A stretch of 64,000 nt of DNA from an uncultured Coriobacteriales bacterium (GCA_934646835.1 CAKUES010000006.1:1-64000); one strand, 5' to 3'. Positions 1-8,496 are shown, counted from the stretch's first letter. A program made the numbers and translations. Notes: generated by a model from the letters alone, not told the origin.

Positions 1-175
1 CCCGCCGCAGCCATTGGCGCAGAAGGCGTCCCAAATGAGCCGCCCCGCTTTCTTAAATCCTCCTGAAAACCCGAGTGCTATTGTCAGAAACCCGCACGGT
101 TGCCGTCATCTGGGTGTTACGTGGCGCAACTAGAGTGGTTAGCATCGAAAACCATCCACTCGAAGGGGAACCATC
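1..175. other. Left edge, no gene recognised; upstream region of the DnaK paralogue
   Basis: No coding frame with family resemblance is visible here. A GAGTGCTA octamer at about 71-78 resembles the right half of a CIRCE (HrcA) operator, but the matching left arm is absent, so I do not call an operator. A purine-rich AAGGGGAA just before 176 can serve as the ribosome binding site of the next gene. Confidence 0.4.
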
Positions 176-1939
176 ATGGCAGTCATCGGCATCGACCTGG
201 GCACCACCAACAGCTGCGTGGCCACAATCGAAGGAGGTCGAGCCACTGTCATCGCCAACGCGGAGGGCTCGAGGACCACTCCGAGCATCGTGGCCTTCAC
301 CAAGGAAGGCGAGCGCTTGGTCGGCACGGTTGCCGCGCGTCAGCAGGTGATGAACCCCGAGCGCACCGTCGCGAGCGTCAAGCGCCACATGGGCACAGAT
401 TGGTCCATCGACATCGACGGCAAGTCCTTTAGTGCCCAAGAGATCAGCGCCATGACGCTGCGCAAGCTGCGCAAGGACGCGGAAGCCTACCTGGGCGAGG
501 ATGTGAAGGACGCCGTCATCACCGTTCCTGCGTATTTCAACGACGTGCAGCGCCAAGCGACCAAGGACGCCGGCCGCATCGCGGGTCTCAACGTGCTGCG
601 CATCATCAACGAGCCCACCTCCGCGGCACTTGCCTACGGCCTCGACAACGGGCATGCCCAAAAGGTCATGGTCTACGATCTGGGCGGCGGTACCTTCGAC
701 GTCTCCGTCATCGGCATCGGCGATGACGTCATCGAGGTGCTCGCCACCTGTGGTGACAACCACCTGGGAGGCGACGACTTCGACCAGCGCCTTACCAACC
801 ACTTGCTCGAGCAGTTCGAGCGCGAGCACGGCAAGGTTCAGCTCGATGCGATGGCGATGCAGCGCGTGCGCGAGGCGGCGACCCAGGCCAAGCAGGAGCT
901 CTCTGCCACGGCGCAGACCGTTGTCAACCTGCCCTTCCTCGCGCAAGTTGACGGCCAGCCGGTGCACATGGACATCACAGTCACGCGCGCGCAGTTCGAG
1001 CAGATGACCGCCGACCTCGTCGAGCGTACGGGCGGCCCTGTCAACCAGGCCCTGCGCGATGCTGGTGTAAGCGCCGGCGAGCTCAGCCAGGTGCTGCTCG
1101 TGGGTGGCTCCACGCGTATCCCGGCTGTGCAGGATTACGTCCGCAAGCTCACTGGCAAGCAGCCCTCGAGCTCCATCAACCCCGATGAGTGCGTCGCCTG
1201 CGGTGCGGCCATTCAGGCCTCGACGCTTGCCAACGCACTAGCAGGTGGCGGCAACGCGGGCGACACCGCCCCCGGTAGCGAGATCTTGCTCCTTGACGTC
1301 ACGCCGCTGACGCTGTCCATCGAGACGATGGGCGACACTGCTTCTCCGCTGGTGCACCGCAACACCACGCTGCCGGCCCACTACAGCCAGATCTTCACCA
1401 CGACCTCCCCGCTGCAGACGCAGGTGGAGATCAACGTCTTGCAGGGCGAGCGCCCGCGTGCAAGCGACAACAAGTCCATCGGCAAGTTCCGCCTCAAGGG
1501 TATCAAGCGCATGAGCAACCCGCAGATTGAGGTCACCTTTGACATCGACACCAACGGTATCCTGCGCGTGAGCGCCAAGGACCTGGGTACGGGCAAGGAG
1601 CAGTCGATCACCATCGACAATGACGAGCGCATGAGTGAGACAGAGATCGAGGCCGCCATCCGCGATGCGGAGAAGTACGCCGCCGAAGACAACGAGCGCC
1701 GCGAGGCGAGCAAGGTGCGCAACGAGGCTCAAAGCCTGCTCAACACTGCTCAGACAGCGTTCGAGGCCAACAAGAAGGAAATCGAGAAAGAAGAGAAGCA
1801 TGAGCTGCAACGCGATATCGCGGAGTTGCAAAAGCTTTTGGTCAAAAAGCCCAAGAAGGGTGCGGAAAACGACGTCGCCGCTATCAGGGAGGCTGCCGAC
1901 AAGCTCGAGCGCAGCAGCGCCCATGTGAGGAACATGTAG
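176..1939 (+). CDS. dnaK: Hsp70 chaperone, DnaK paralogue with shortened C-terminus
   Basis: The 587-residue protein is an ATP-dependent Hsp70 chaperone. It has the phosphate-1 motif IGIDLGTTNS at the N-terminus, VKRHMG around the catalytic lysine, the AYFNDVQRQATKDAG and NEPTSAALAYG motifs, DLGGGTFDVS, and VLLVGGSTRIP. The linker reads EILLLDVTPLTLSIE, followed by a recognisable substrate-binding beta domain and helical lid. It is about 50 residues shorter than a typical DnaK (about 610-640) and ends in HVRNM, without the disordered acidic tail. No grpE, dnaJ or hspR/hrcA lies nearby, whereas the housekeeping dnaK is usually in an operon with them. It may therefore be a second DnaK, although a main dnaK separated from its partners cannot be excluded. 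The fold assignment is very secure; the paralogue status is inference. Confidence 0.9.
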   Translation: MAVIGIDLGTTNSCVATIEGGRATVIANAEGSRTTPSIVAFTKEGERLVGTVAARQQVMNPERTVASVKRHMGTDWSIDIDGKSFSAQEISAMTLRKLRKDAEAYLGEDVKDAVITVPAYFNDVQRQATKDAGRIAGLNVLRIINEPTSAALAYGLDNGHAQKVMVYDLGGGTFDVSVIGIGDDVIEVLATCGDNHLGGDDFDQRLTNHLLEQFEREHGKVQLDAMAMQRVREAATQAKQELSATAQTVVNLPFLAQVDGQPVHMDITVTRAQFEQMTADLVERTGGPVNQALRDAGVSAGELSQVLLVGGSTRIPAVQDYVRKLTGKQPSSSINPDECVACGAAIQASTLANALAGGGNAGDTAPGSEILLLDVTPLTLSIETMGDTASPLVHRNTTLPAHYSQIFTTTSPLQTQVEINVLQGERPRASDNKSIGKFRLKGIKRMSNPQIEVTFDIDTNGILRVSAKDLGTGKEQSITIDNDERMSETEIEAAIRDAEKYAAEDNERREASKVRNEAQSLLNTAQTAFEANKKEIEKEEKHELQRDIAELQKLLVKKPKKGAENDVAAIREAADKLERSSAHVRNM

Positions 1940-1968
1940 CCGCAGCCTTACTTTGCGCATACTGAAGT

Positions 1969-1999
1969 CGCGCCGCACCGCAAGGTGGGCGCGGCTTTT
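1969..1999 (+). terminator. Rho-independent terminator after the DnaK gene
   Basis: A GC-rich stem (CGCGCC..CACC paired with GGTG-GGCGCG) with a GCAA loop is followed by CTTTT. It lies 30 nt past the stop codon. Confidence 0.7.
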
Positions 2000-2037
2000 A
2001 CAATGGGTCACCTTGCGTTGAGAGCAGAGGAGCAGAT

Positions 2038-2913
2038 ATGGCCATGAGGGACAGGGTCGCCATCGTCACGGATACGGCGAGCGACATCACAGAAGAGCAG
2101 GCAGCCGAGTGGGATGTGCGCCTTGTGCGTCTCAAGGTCGTTTTCAAGGACGGCGCCTATACTTGCGGAACGGAGATGACCTCCGAGCGCTTCTACGAGC
2201 GTCTGCTCGAGGATACGGAGATCCCCACCACCAGCCAGCCCTCTCCGGCTGAGTTCCAGGAAGCCTTTGCGGCCGAGCTCGCCTCCGGGCGCGACGTCGT
2301 CTGCCTGACCATCTCCTCGAAGCTTTCCGGCACCCATCAGTCCGCTTGCTCCGCACGCGCCATGTTCACGGAGGAGGAGCAGGAGAGGATCCACATCTTC
2401 GACACGCAGAACCTCTGCATCTCCCAGCTGCTGCTCGTGCGCGTGGCCGTCTCCATGCGCGACGCCGGCAAAACGGCCCAGATGATCGTCGAGACCCTCG
2501 AGCGCCTGGCACCGCGCGTGCGTCTCGTTGCGATGTTCGACACGCTGGAGTACGTGGCGAAGGGCGGGCGTCTGCCGGCAGGTGTCGCCAAGGCTGGCAA
2601 GATGCTCAACATCAAGCCCGTCATCGGCTGCGAGAAGGGCAAGATCGTCATGCTCGGCATGGCCAAGGGTTCCAAGAACGGCAAGAACATGATCCACAAG
2701 GCCCTCAAGAAGTACGGTCCCGCCGATCACGGTCGTCCGTTCCAGTTTGGCTACACTGGCCTGTCGGACGCCAAGCTTGTGAAGTACCTCAAGGACAACG
2801 AGGCGCTCTACGGCACCTACAGCGAGGACCTTCCCATCAACTTGGTCGGACCTTCCGTCGGCACCCACGTCGGTGCGGGCGCCATCGCGTTCGCGTATAT
2901 CTCCCAAAGCTAG
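2038..2913 (+). CDS. DegV family fatty-acid-binding protein
   Basis: The 291-residue product has the DegV hallmarks: VAIVTDTASDIT near the N-terminus, TSQPSPAEF, the LTISSKLSGTHQSA segment that lines the lipid pocket, and LEYVAKGGRL. DegV proteins bind a fatty acid and, as FakB-type partners, present it to a fatty-acid kinase (FakA) for phosphorylation; no fakA is in this window. ATG codons at 2038 and 2044 are both possible; the AGAGCAGAGGAG stretch favours the region but does not decide between them. The stop codon TAG is also the first three bases of an inserted repeat element (see 2911-2974), so the original gene end may have been altered. Monocistronic by context. Confidence 0.9.
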   Translation: MAMRDRVAIVTDTASDITEEQAAEWDVRLVRLKVVFKDGAYTCGTEMTSERFYERLLEDTEIPTTSQPSPAEFQEAFAAELASGRDVVCLTISSKLSGTHQSACSARAMFTEEEQERIHIFDTQNLCISQLLLVRVAVSMRDAGKTAQMIVETLERLAPRVRLVAMFDTLEYVAKGGRLPAGVAKAGKMLNIKPVIGCEKGKIVMLGMAKGSKNGKNMIHKALKKYGPADHGRPFQFGYTGLSDAKLVKYLKDNEALYGTYSEDLPINLVGPSVGTHVGAGAIAFAYISQS

Positions 2914-2974
2914 GGAACCGCTGATTAATGCGGGGTTTATGGGGAGGGGCCCTGCCCCTCCCCATAAACCCCGC
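2911..2974. mobile_element. MITE-like element, copy 1 (short, near-perfect palindrome)
   Basis: It begins TAGGGAACCGCTGATTAATGC, the terminal repeat seen in the other copies, and continues into a long hairpin at about 2931-2973 with a CGGGGTTTATGGGGAGGGG arm and a 5-nt loop. This copy seems to consist of only one half of the full element. The TA at 2911-2912 is the first two bases of the degV stop codon. The hairpin may also end degV transcription. Confidence 0.7.
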
Positions 2975-2985
2975 CAAAGAGCCAA

Positions 2986-3016
2986 AAATGTTTCAAACAA
3001 CGTAGATGAAACATTT
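2986..3016. promoter_or_regulatory. Candidate operator upstream of amtB
   Basis: A perfect inverted repeat AAATGTTTCA-N11-TGAAACATTT lies about 150 nt before the amtB start and just after the repeat element that follows degV. Its spacing (about two helical turns between arm centres) is typical of a dimeric regulator. Nitrogen control is inferred from the downstream genes; I do not recognise the cognate factor. Confidence 0.45.
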
Positions 3017-3168
3017 CGGAAACGTAATTAATAATGCAGAAATAATCGAGAAACAAAGGCTTAACTGCAGGTCACAAGCTGTAATTGTGCGTTAACAGTC
3101 TCGCCCTCTTTTCGCTGTTTAATCAATGGCGTCCTAAAGAAATCTCTAGCAAGGAGAGGGTGGTAACA

Positions 3169-4452
3169 ATGGATCCTGCGTTGACAGCTTTCATTCTTAT
3201 CTGTGCGTTCTTGGTGCTCTTCATGACACCGGGTGTTGCGTTCTTCTACGGCGGCATGTCCCGAAAGAAGAACGTCGGCAATACCATCTTGATGTGCTTC
3301 TTGGTTCTCGGCGTCGTTGGCGTCCTCTGGTGCGTCGAAGGGTTCTCGGTCGCATTTGACGGACAGTTCGCCGATACCGGCATCGGCCAGTTCCTCGGAG
3401 GCTTTGGCCAGCTCTTCTTGAACGGCACGGACATGACCGGCACGGAGAGCACGGTCGACGGTTTGCCTGACATGGCGTTCGCGGTCTTCCAGGGCGCCTT
3501 CTGCATGATCACCGTCGGCATCATCATCGGTGCTGTCTCCGGCCGCATCAAGTTCGGCGCTATCGCGGCCATCATCACGGCGTGGATCATCATCGTCTAC
3601 GGCCCGCTGGCCCACATGGTCTGGGGCGGTGGCCTCATCGGCGGCACCATCGGCGCGCTCGACTTTGCAGGCGGCGACGTCGTCCACATCTCCTCCGGTG
3701 TTACCGGCCTGGTCATCTGCCTTATCCTCGGCAAGCGCAAGGGCTTTGGCCACATGACCTCTGGCGCTCACAACACCCCGATGGTGGCGCTTGGCGCGGC
3801 AATCCTGTGGTTCGGTTGGTTCGGCTTCAACGCCGGCTCTGCTCTGGGTGACTCCTTTGGCAACGCCGACGGCGAGTGCGTCGCAGCCATCGCGGCTATG
3901 AACACGCTCATCGCATCTGCAGCGGCATGTGTCTCCTGGATGGTCACTGATAAGATTGCGACCGGCAAGTCCACCCTGGTCGGCGCTTGCACCGGTCTCG
4001 TCGCAGGCCTCGTCGTGATCACCCCGGCTGCCGGTTTTGTCGAGGCATGGGCAGCACTCATCATGGGTATCGTCGTCAGCCCCATCTGCTTCTTCTGCGT
4101 CTCCAAGCTCAAGTACAAGCTCGGCTACGACGACGCGCTTGACGCCTTTGGTTGCCACGGCATCGGCGGTATCGTCGGCGGCATCCTCACCGGTATCTTC
4201 TGCGTGCCCGAGCTGTCTTGGACCGACTACGGCGGACTCCTCTACACGGGTGACCCTTCCCTGCTGATCAGCCAGATCCTCGGTATCGTGATCACCATCG
4301 TCTTCGTCGCGATTGCAACTGCGATCATCGCCCTCATCGTCAAGGCCTGCTTCGGTGGCAGCCTGGCAGTCAAGGCAGCCGACGAGGGCCAGGGCATGGA
4401 CGTTGCGCAGCACGGAGAGTCTGCTTACCCCGCATTTGACGGTCTCGACTAG
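3169..4452 (+). CDS. amtB: Ammonium transporter AmtB
   Basis: The 427-residue integral membrane protein has about eleven hydrophobic segments and conducts ammonium across the cytoplasmic membrane. Family marks are FFYGGMSRKKNVGNT near the N-terminus, YGPLAHMVWGGG containing the first pore histidine, WFGWFGFNAGSAL, and the DALDAFGCHGIGGIVGG segment with the second pore histidine. The ATG at 3169 is preceded by AAGGAGAGGGTGG; longer reading to about 3085 adds residues that do not fit the family. It is followed after 18 nt by a PII gene, the conserved amtB-glnK arrangement in which PII plugs the channel when nitrogen is plentiful. A palindromic operator candidate lies at 2986-3016. Confidence 0.96.
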   Translation: MDPALTAFILICAFLVLFMTPGVAFFYGGMSRKKNVGNTILMCFLVLGVVGVLWCVEGFSVAFDGQFADTGIGQFLGGFGQLFLNGTDMTGTESTVDGLPDMAFAVFQGAFCMITVGIIIGAVSGRIKFGAIAAIITAWIIIVYGPLAHMVWGGGLIGGTIGALDFAGGDVVHISSGVTGLVICLILGKRKGFGHMTSGAHNTPMVALGAAILWFGWFGFNAGSALGDSFGNADGECVAAIAAMNTLIASAAACVSWMVTDKIATGKSTLVGACTGLVAGLVVITPAAGFVEAWAALIMGIVVSPICFFCVSKLKYKLGYDDALDAFGCHGIGGIVGGILTGIFCVPELSWTDYGGLLYTGDPSLLISQILGIVITIVFVAIATAIIALIVKACFGGSLAVKAADEGQGMDVAQHGESAYPAFDGLD

Positions 4453-4470
4453 GAAAGTGAGTGATAGGCA

Positions 4471-4809
4471 ATGAAGAAGATTCAGGCGATTATCCGCCCC
4501 GGTATGCTCGAGCCGCTCAAGGACGCGACAGCCGAGGCAGGTCTCAAGGGCATGACCGTGACCACCGTCCACGGCTGCGGCAACCAGGGTGGCTGGACCG
4601 AGTACTTCCGCGGCAACGAGATCGAGGTCAACATGCTCCCCAAGATGCAGTGCGAGTTCGTGGTCAGTGACGCGGACGTCGAGAAGGTCATCGACCTCAT
4701 CTGCAGCACCTGTCGCACTGGCGAAGTCGGTGACGGCAAGATCTTCGTCATCCCCGTCGAAGAGGTCGTCCGTATCCGCACCGGCGAGCGCGGAGCCGAC
4801 GCCATCTAG
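4471..4809 (+). CDS. glnK: PII nitrogen signalling protein (GlnK type) lacking Tyr51
   Basis: The 112-residue product has PII family length and layout: KKIQAIIRP at the N-terminus, the T-loop region GCGNQGGWTEYFRGNEIEVN, LPK with Lys58, and the C-terminal VGDGKIFVIPVEEVVRIRTGE nucleotide-binding strand. PII proteins sense ATP/ADP and 2-oxoglutarate and gate AmtB. Here the residue at position 51, the tyrosine that is uridylylated in enterobacteria, is isoleucine, and Lys40 is glycine, while Gln39 and Lys58 are kept. Control by uridylylation or tyrosine adenylylation is therefore not possible; direct ligand control is likely. It is co-transcribed with amtB (18-nt gap) and followed by a strong terminator. 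Confidence 0.94.
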   Translation: MKKIQAIIRPGMLEPLKDATAEAGLKGMTVTTVHGCGNQGGWTEYFRGNEIEVNMLPKMQCEFVVSDADVEKVIDLICSTCRTGEVGDGKIFVIPVEEVVRIRTGERGADAI

Positions 4810-4846
4810 CGACAGCTGAGTTGATACGATCGACAAGGTAGCGGAC

Positions 4847-4884
4847 AGGACCCGCAGCCAGCGATGGTTGCGGGTCCTCGTTTT
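4847..4884 (+). terminator. Terminator of the amtB-glnK operon
   Basis: Perfect 13-bp arms AGGACCCGCAGCC / GGTTGCGGGTCCT (one G-U-compatible position), a 6-nt loop, then CGTTTT. Confidence 0.85.
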
Positions 4885-4984
4885 GCTTTGGATTGTAACG
4901 AACTCGTACAAAACCGCTGTGCGCGCTGGCGCCGTGCTAAAGTTCATCCGTACAACGAATACCCGGGCGCGAGATGGAGCACCT

Positions 4985-5872
4985 ATGATCAAAGAGAAGC
5001 TCGACCAGCACGTCGAGGCAATCAAGGACGGATATCGCAGCGAGAAGACCTTCTTCACCGAGTACAAGAAGCACTTCCCCAGCAGGAGTGCCTGCATCGC
5101 CCTCATCGACGACATCCGCTCCCTGCTGTTTCCCGGCTACTTCGACAACGAGAGCCCGGCCGGCATGAGCCCCGACGCGCTCATCGCGGAGCGCCTCATG
5201 CACATCAACCGCGTGCTCAGCCACCAGATCTACAAGGCCCTGCTCTTCGAAGACGGCAGCGGCTGCCCGCCGGTTGTCCACGCCAAGGCAGATGAGCTCG
5301 CGGAGGCCTTCCTCGACCGCCTCGGCGACATCCAGTCGATGATGCTCAAGGACATCCACGCGGCTTTCGACGGTGACCCCGCAGCCCGCAGCCTCGAGGA
5401 GATCCTCGTCTGTTACCCGGGCATCTACGCGATCTTTACCTACCGCGTCTCGCATGAGCTCTTCAAACTGGGCGTTCCCTTGATCCCGCGCCTCATGAGC
5501 GAGCACGCCCACAGTCGCACGGGCATCGATATCGGCCCGGGCGCCCAGATAGGGGAGTACTTCTTCATCGACCATGGCACCGGCGTCGTAATCGGCGAGA
5601 CCACGGTCATCGGCAGCCATGCCAAGATCTACCAGGGCGTCACCTTGGGTGCGACCTCTACGCGCAAGGGCCAGCTGCTGGCCGGCGTGAAGCGCCACCC
5701 GACGCTGGGTGATTACGTGACGGTGTACTCCAACGCGAGCATCCTCGGCGGCGACACCTACATCGGCGACAACTCCGTCATCGGCGGCAGCGCCTTTGTC
5801 TGCGAGTCCGTGCCGGAAAACGCGCGCGTCTTCCTCAAGAACCAAGAGATTTCCGTCGACGTCCGCAAGTAG
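4985..5872 (+). CDS. cysE: Serine O-acetyltransferase (EpsC/CysE type)
   Basis: The 295-residue enzyme transfers acetyl from acetyl-CoA to L-serine, giving O-acetylserine for cysteine synthesis in the cytoplasm. The C-terminal third is a left-handed beta-helix of hexapeptide repeats: GIDIGPGAQIGEYFFIDHGTG, VVIGETTVIGSHAKIYQGVTLGA, then DYVTVYSNASILGG and SVIGGSAFV. The DHGTGVVIGET stretch carries the catalytic His-Asp region. The helical N-terminal domain of about 170 residues is longer than in enterobacterial CysE and matches the EpsC-like group. ATG 4985 is preceded by GATGGAGC; an upstream in-frame start at 4868 would lie over the terminator of the previous operon and is rejected. No cysK is adjacent. 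Confidence 0.92.
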   Translation: MIKEKLDQHVEAIKDGYRSEKTFFTEYKKHFPSRSACIALIDDIRSLLFPGYFDNESPAGMSPDALIAERLMHINRVLSHQIYKALLFEDGSGCPPVVHAKADELAEAFLDRLGDIQSMMLKDIHAAFDGDPAARSLEEILVCYPGIYAIFTYRVSHELFKLGVPLIPRLMSEHAHSRTGIDIGPGAQIGEYFFIDHGTGVVIGETTVIGSHAKIYQGVTLGATSTRKGQLLAGVKRHPTLGDYVTVYSNASILGGDTYIGDNSVIGGSAFVCESVPENARVFLKNQEISVDVRK

Positions 5873-5890
5873 GAGATATCGACAACGGGA

Positions 5891-5915
5891 CCCGGGCACA
5901 AACGCCCGGGTTTTC
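5891..5915 (+). terminator. Terminator after cysE
   Basis: Perfect stem CCCGGGC / GCCCGGG with ACAAAC loop, followed by TTTTCTC. Confidence 0.85.
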
Positions 5916-6043
5916 TCTTGCCAAAGGGCAAAAATCCCCGCTTAACCCTAGCAATAGGACTTGCTTTTGCTGTAGAATTCTCGATTGCGTGTGGAATAGG
6001 CCACACCACGATTTTGTATTGGCCCCGAGTAAACGTTTTCTAA

Positions 6044-7270
6044 ATGACTACCAACTCGCGGGCCCCAATGAAAGGGGCTCTCTTGAGCGAGATCAAGAAT
6101 CCTTCCGTTGTCGTCTTCGAGGACATCTCCGACGAGGAGTTCTCCGCAATGATCGACAGCACCATCTCCCCCTTCGACGAGGGCGATCTGGTCACCGGCA
6201 CCATCGTCAAGATCGACCATGACGAGGTCCTGCTCGACATCGGCTTCAAGTCCGAGGGCGTCATCCCCGTCCGCGAGCTCTCCATCCGCAAGGACGTCGA
6301 TCCCACCGAGATCGTCGAGATGGGCGACGAGGTCGAGGCACTGGTTCTCCAGAAGGAGGACAAGGACGGTCGCCTGATCCTCTCCAAGAAGCGCGCTGAG
6401 TACGAGCGTGCATGGATCTCCGTCGAGGAGAAGTTCAACGCTGGCGAGAACGTCGAGGGCGAGGTCATCGAGGTTGTCAAGGGCGGCCTGATCCTGGACA
6501 TCGGCCTGCGCGGCTTCCTGCCCGCATCCCTCGTGGACCTGCGCCGCGTCAAGGACCTGGATGCTTACCTGGGCACCATCGTCGAGGCTCGCGTCATCGA
6601 GATGGATCGCAACCGCAACAACGTCGTTCTGTCCCGCCGCGTCGTCCTCGAGGAGGGCCGCAAGGCAGAGCGCGCAGAGGTTCTGCAGAAGCTGGCAAAG
6701 GGCATGCGCCTGAAGGGCGTCGTCTCCTCCATCGTCGACTTCGGTGCTTTTGTTGACCTGGGCGGCATCGACGGCCTGGTCCACATCTCCGAGCTCTCCT
6801 GGAGCCATGTCAACCATCCCTCCGAGGTCGTCAAGGTTGGCCAGGAGGTCGAGGTTGAGGTTCTCGACGTCGACATGAACCGCGAGCGCATCTCCCTGGG
6901 TCTCAAGCAGACCACCGAGGATCCCTGGCGCACGCTCGTCAAGAACTACCCCGTCGGCGCAATCATCGAGGGCAAGGTCACCAAGCTGGTTCCCTTCGGT
7001 GCATTCGTCGAGCTGGGCGACTCCATCGAGGGCCTGGTCCACATCTCCGAGATGGCTGCAAAGCACGTTGAGGTTCCCTCTCAGGTCTGCACCGTGGGCG
7101 ACACCGTCCAGGTGAAGGTCATGGACGTCGACCTCGACCGTCGCCGCATCTCCCTGTCCATGAAGTCCGCTGCCGAGACTCTGGGCATCGAGATCCCCGT
7201 CGCCGAGACCGAGTCCAAGGACGAGGCTCCCGCCGAGGCTGCAGCCGAGGCAGAGGCTATCGAGGAGTAA
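6044..7270 (+). CDS. rpsA: 30S ribosomal protein S1
   Basis: The 408-residue protein contains four S1 RNA-binding repeats, e.g. GDLVTGTIVKIDHDEVLLDIG, GENVEGEVIEVVKGGLILDIG, KGVVSSIVDFGAFVDLGGIDGLVHISELSW and GKVTKLVPFGAFVELGDSIEGLVHISEMA, and an acidic Ala/Glu-rich tail. Four-domain S1 is usual for Actinobacteria and Firmicutes; it helps the ribosome bind structured or leader-poor mRNAs. The start at 6044 lacks a clear Shine-Dalgarno, as is often the case for rpsA, and the internal ATG at 6068 is an alternative. It is followed by only 7 nt before the next coding sequence, so the two are co-transcribed. Confidence 0.96.
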   Translation: MTTNSRAPMKGALLSEIKNPSVVVFEDISDEEFSAMIDSTISPFDEGDLVTGTIVKIDHDEVLLDIGFKSEGVIPVRELSIRKDVDPTEIVEMGDEVEALVLQKEDKDGRLILSKKRAEYERAWISVEEKFNAGENVEGEVIEVVKGGLILDIGLRGFLPASLVDLRRVKDLDAYLGTIVEARVIEMDRNRNNVVLSRRVVLEEGRKAERAEVLQKLAKGMRLKGVVSSIVDFGAFVDLGGIDGLVHISELSWSHVNHPSEVVKVGQEVEVEVLDVDMNRERISLGLKQTTEDPWRTLVKNYPVGAIIEGKVTKLVPFGAFVELGDSIEGLVHISEMAAKHVEVPSQVCTVGDTVQVKVMDVDLDRRRISLSMKSAAETLGIEIPVAETESKDEAPAEAAAEAEAIEE

Positions 7271-7277
7271 ATCCTTC

Positions 7278-8441
7278 GTGGCTTCAATCCTTATAGGAAT
7301 GAGCGGAGGCGTCGACTCAGCTGTCGCCGCCTCCATCTTGAAGCGTGGCGCTCACGATGTCGTGGGCGTCACGCTTCTTTTTGATAGCAGCGAGCGCTCT
7401 CGTATCGGCGCCGAGACCGCAGCTGGTATCGCAGGAAAGCTCGGCATCGAGCACCGTGTCATCGATGCGACGGAGCGCTACGAGGAGTACGCAGCCGCCC
7501 ATGTGGTCTGCCAGGTGCGCGAAGGCCGAGAGCCCTCGCTCGACGCCGCTTTCACCTCCAAGCTGCTCATCCCCTTGCTCTTCGAGATCGCTGACGAGTC
7601 CAAGATCCGCAAGGTCGCGACCGGTCACTATGCGGGCACGGTTATGGAGAGCGCGGGTATCGGCGCCTATCCGTGGCGTCTCATGCGCGCGCACGATAAG
7701 TTCAACGACCAGAGCTTCATGCTCTATGATTTGAGCCAAGACGAGCTCAACCGCTTGGAGTTCCCATTGGCGGACATGCAGGAGATGAAGGTGCGCGTCG
7801 AGGCGATGCGCGAGGGCCTCATGATCCCGCAGGTTCCTCAAGGCGAGCATCTCTACCTCTACGGCGAGGGTAGCGACAGCCTGTCGAGCTGGCTTGGTGC
7901 ACATGGCGTGAGCATGGAGCCGGGAGACGCAATCGAACTGTCGAGCGCTGCCGTGCTCGGTACCCACGAGGGCCTTTGCCGCTACAGCGTGGGCGACAAA
8001 CTCGTCTTCGACAATCCACGCGCGGGCGAGCCCGTCGTTAGCGCAGCTCTTCTGCAGACTGCCGCGCCTGCGGGTGAGGACGGCGAGGTGCAGGCCGGTG
8101 CACTTGAGGCACAGGCTGTCGAGCCTGACACGATTGAGCGCTTCGTCGTGGCAAAGGACTCCAAACTCAACTGTCTCTTCGTGGGCTCGGCCGCTCAAGC
8201 TGCATCCGAGTCGTGTGTGCTGGAAAACGTCACCTGGACGAGCATCCATCCGCTCGAGGAGAAGCGTAGCTGTCGTGTCCGCTTTGCACGCGGCGACAAC
8301 CCACGCCCCTGTCAGCTTGTCCCGATTGAGGACGGCAAGTTGATGATGAGCTTCACCATGCCCGTCACAGGGCTTGCTAGCGGCAAGACCGCCGTCTTCT
8401 ACTCGGACGACATGGTCTTGGGTGGGGGAACCATCGCCTGA
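7278..8441 (+). CDS. MnmA-like PP-loop protein lacking the catalytic cysteines
   Basis: The 387-residue product has the domain order of tRNA 2-thiouridylase MnmA: the ATP pyrophosphatase P-loop MSGGVDSAVAA (residues 8-18), ATGHYAG, DQSFMLYDLS, a central domain with VLGTHEGLCRYSVGD, and the C-terminal beta-barrel ending TAVFYSDDMVLGGGTIA. In MnmA two cysteines carry the sulfur, one in NPCxxC and one in a GICF-type motif. Here the first region reads EGREPSLDAAFTSKLL and the second reads GLMIPQVPQGEHLY, so both cysteines are missing. It may be a diverged adenylating enzyme with another substrate. It starts with GTG 7 nt after rpsA. Membership of the MnmA fold is secure; its activity is unknown. 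Confidence 0.75.
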   Translation: MASILIGMSGGVDSAVAASILKRGAHDVVGVTLLFDSSERSRIGAETAAGIAGKLGIEHRVIDATERYEEYAAAHVVCQVREGREPSLDAAFTSKLLIPLLFEIADESKIRKVATGHYAGTVMESAGIGAYPWRLMRAHDKFNDQSFMLYDLSQDELNRLEFPLADMQEMKVRVEAMREGLMIPQVPQGEHLYLYGEGSDSLSSWLGAHGVSMEPGDAIELSSAAVLGTHEGLCRYSVGDKLVFDNPRAGEPVVSAALLQTAAPAGEDGEVQAGALEAQAVEPDTIERFVVAKDSKLNCLFVGSAAQAASESCVLENVTWTSIHPLEEKRSCRVRFARGDNPRPCQLVPIEDGKLMMSFTMPVTGLASGKTAVFYSDDMVLGGGTIA

Positions 8442-8464
8442 TCTGCAAGAACGGCGAACATGCA

Positions 8465-8496
8465 GGGGAGGGACGGAGCACTGTCCCTCCCCGTTT
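8465..8496 (+). terminator. Hairpin terminator after the MnmA-like gene
   Basis: Arms GGGGAGGGAC / GTCCCTCCCC with GGAGCACT loop, followed by GTTTCTC. The arms equal the core hairpin of the dispersed repeat element, so this may be a decayed copy of it. Confidence 0.6.

Noticed and set aside
60..80. CIRCE operator in front of the DnaK gene
   Set aside because: Only a GAGTGCTA half is present; the TTAGCACTC arm 9 nt away is absent.
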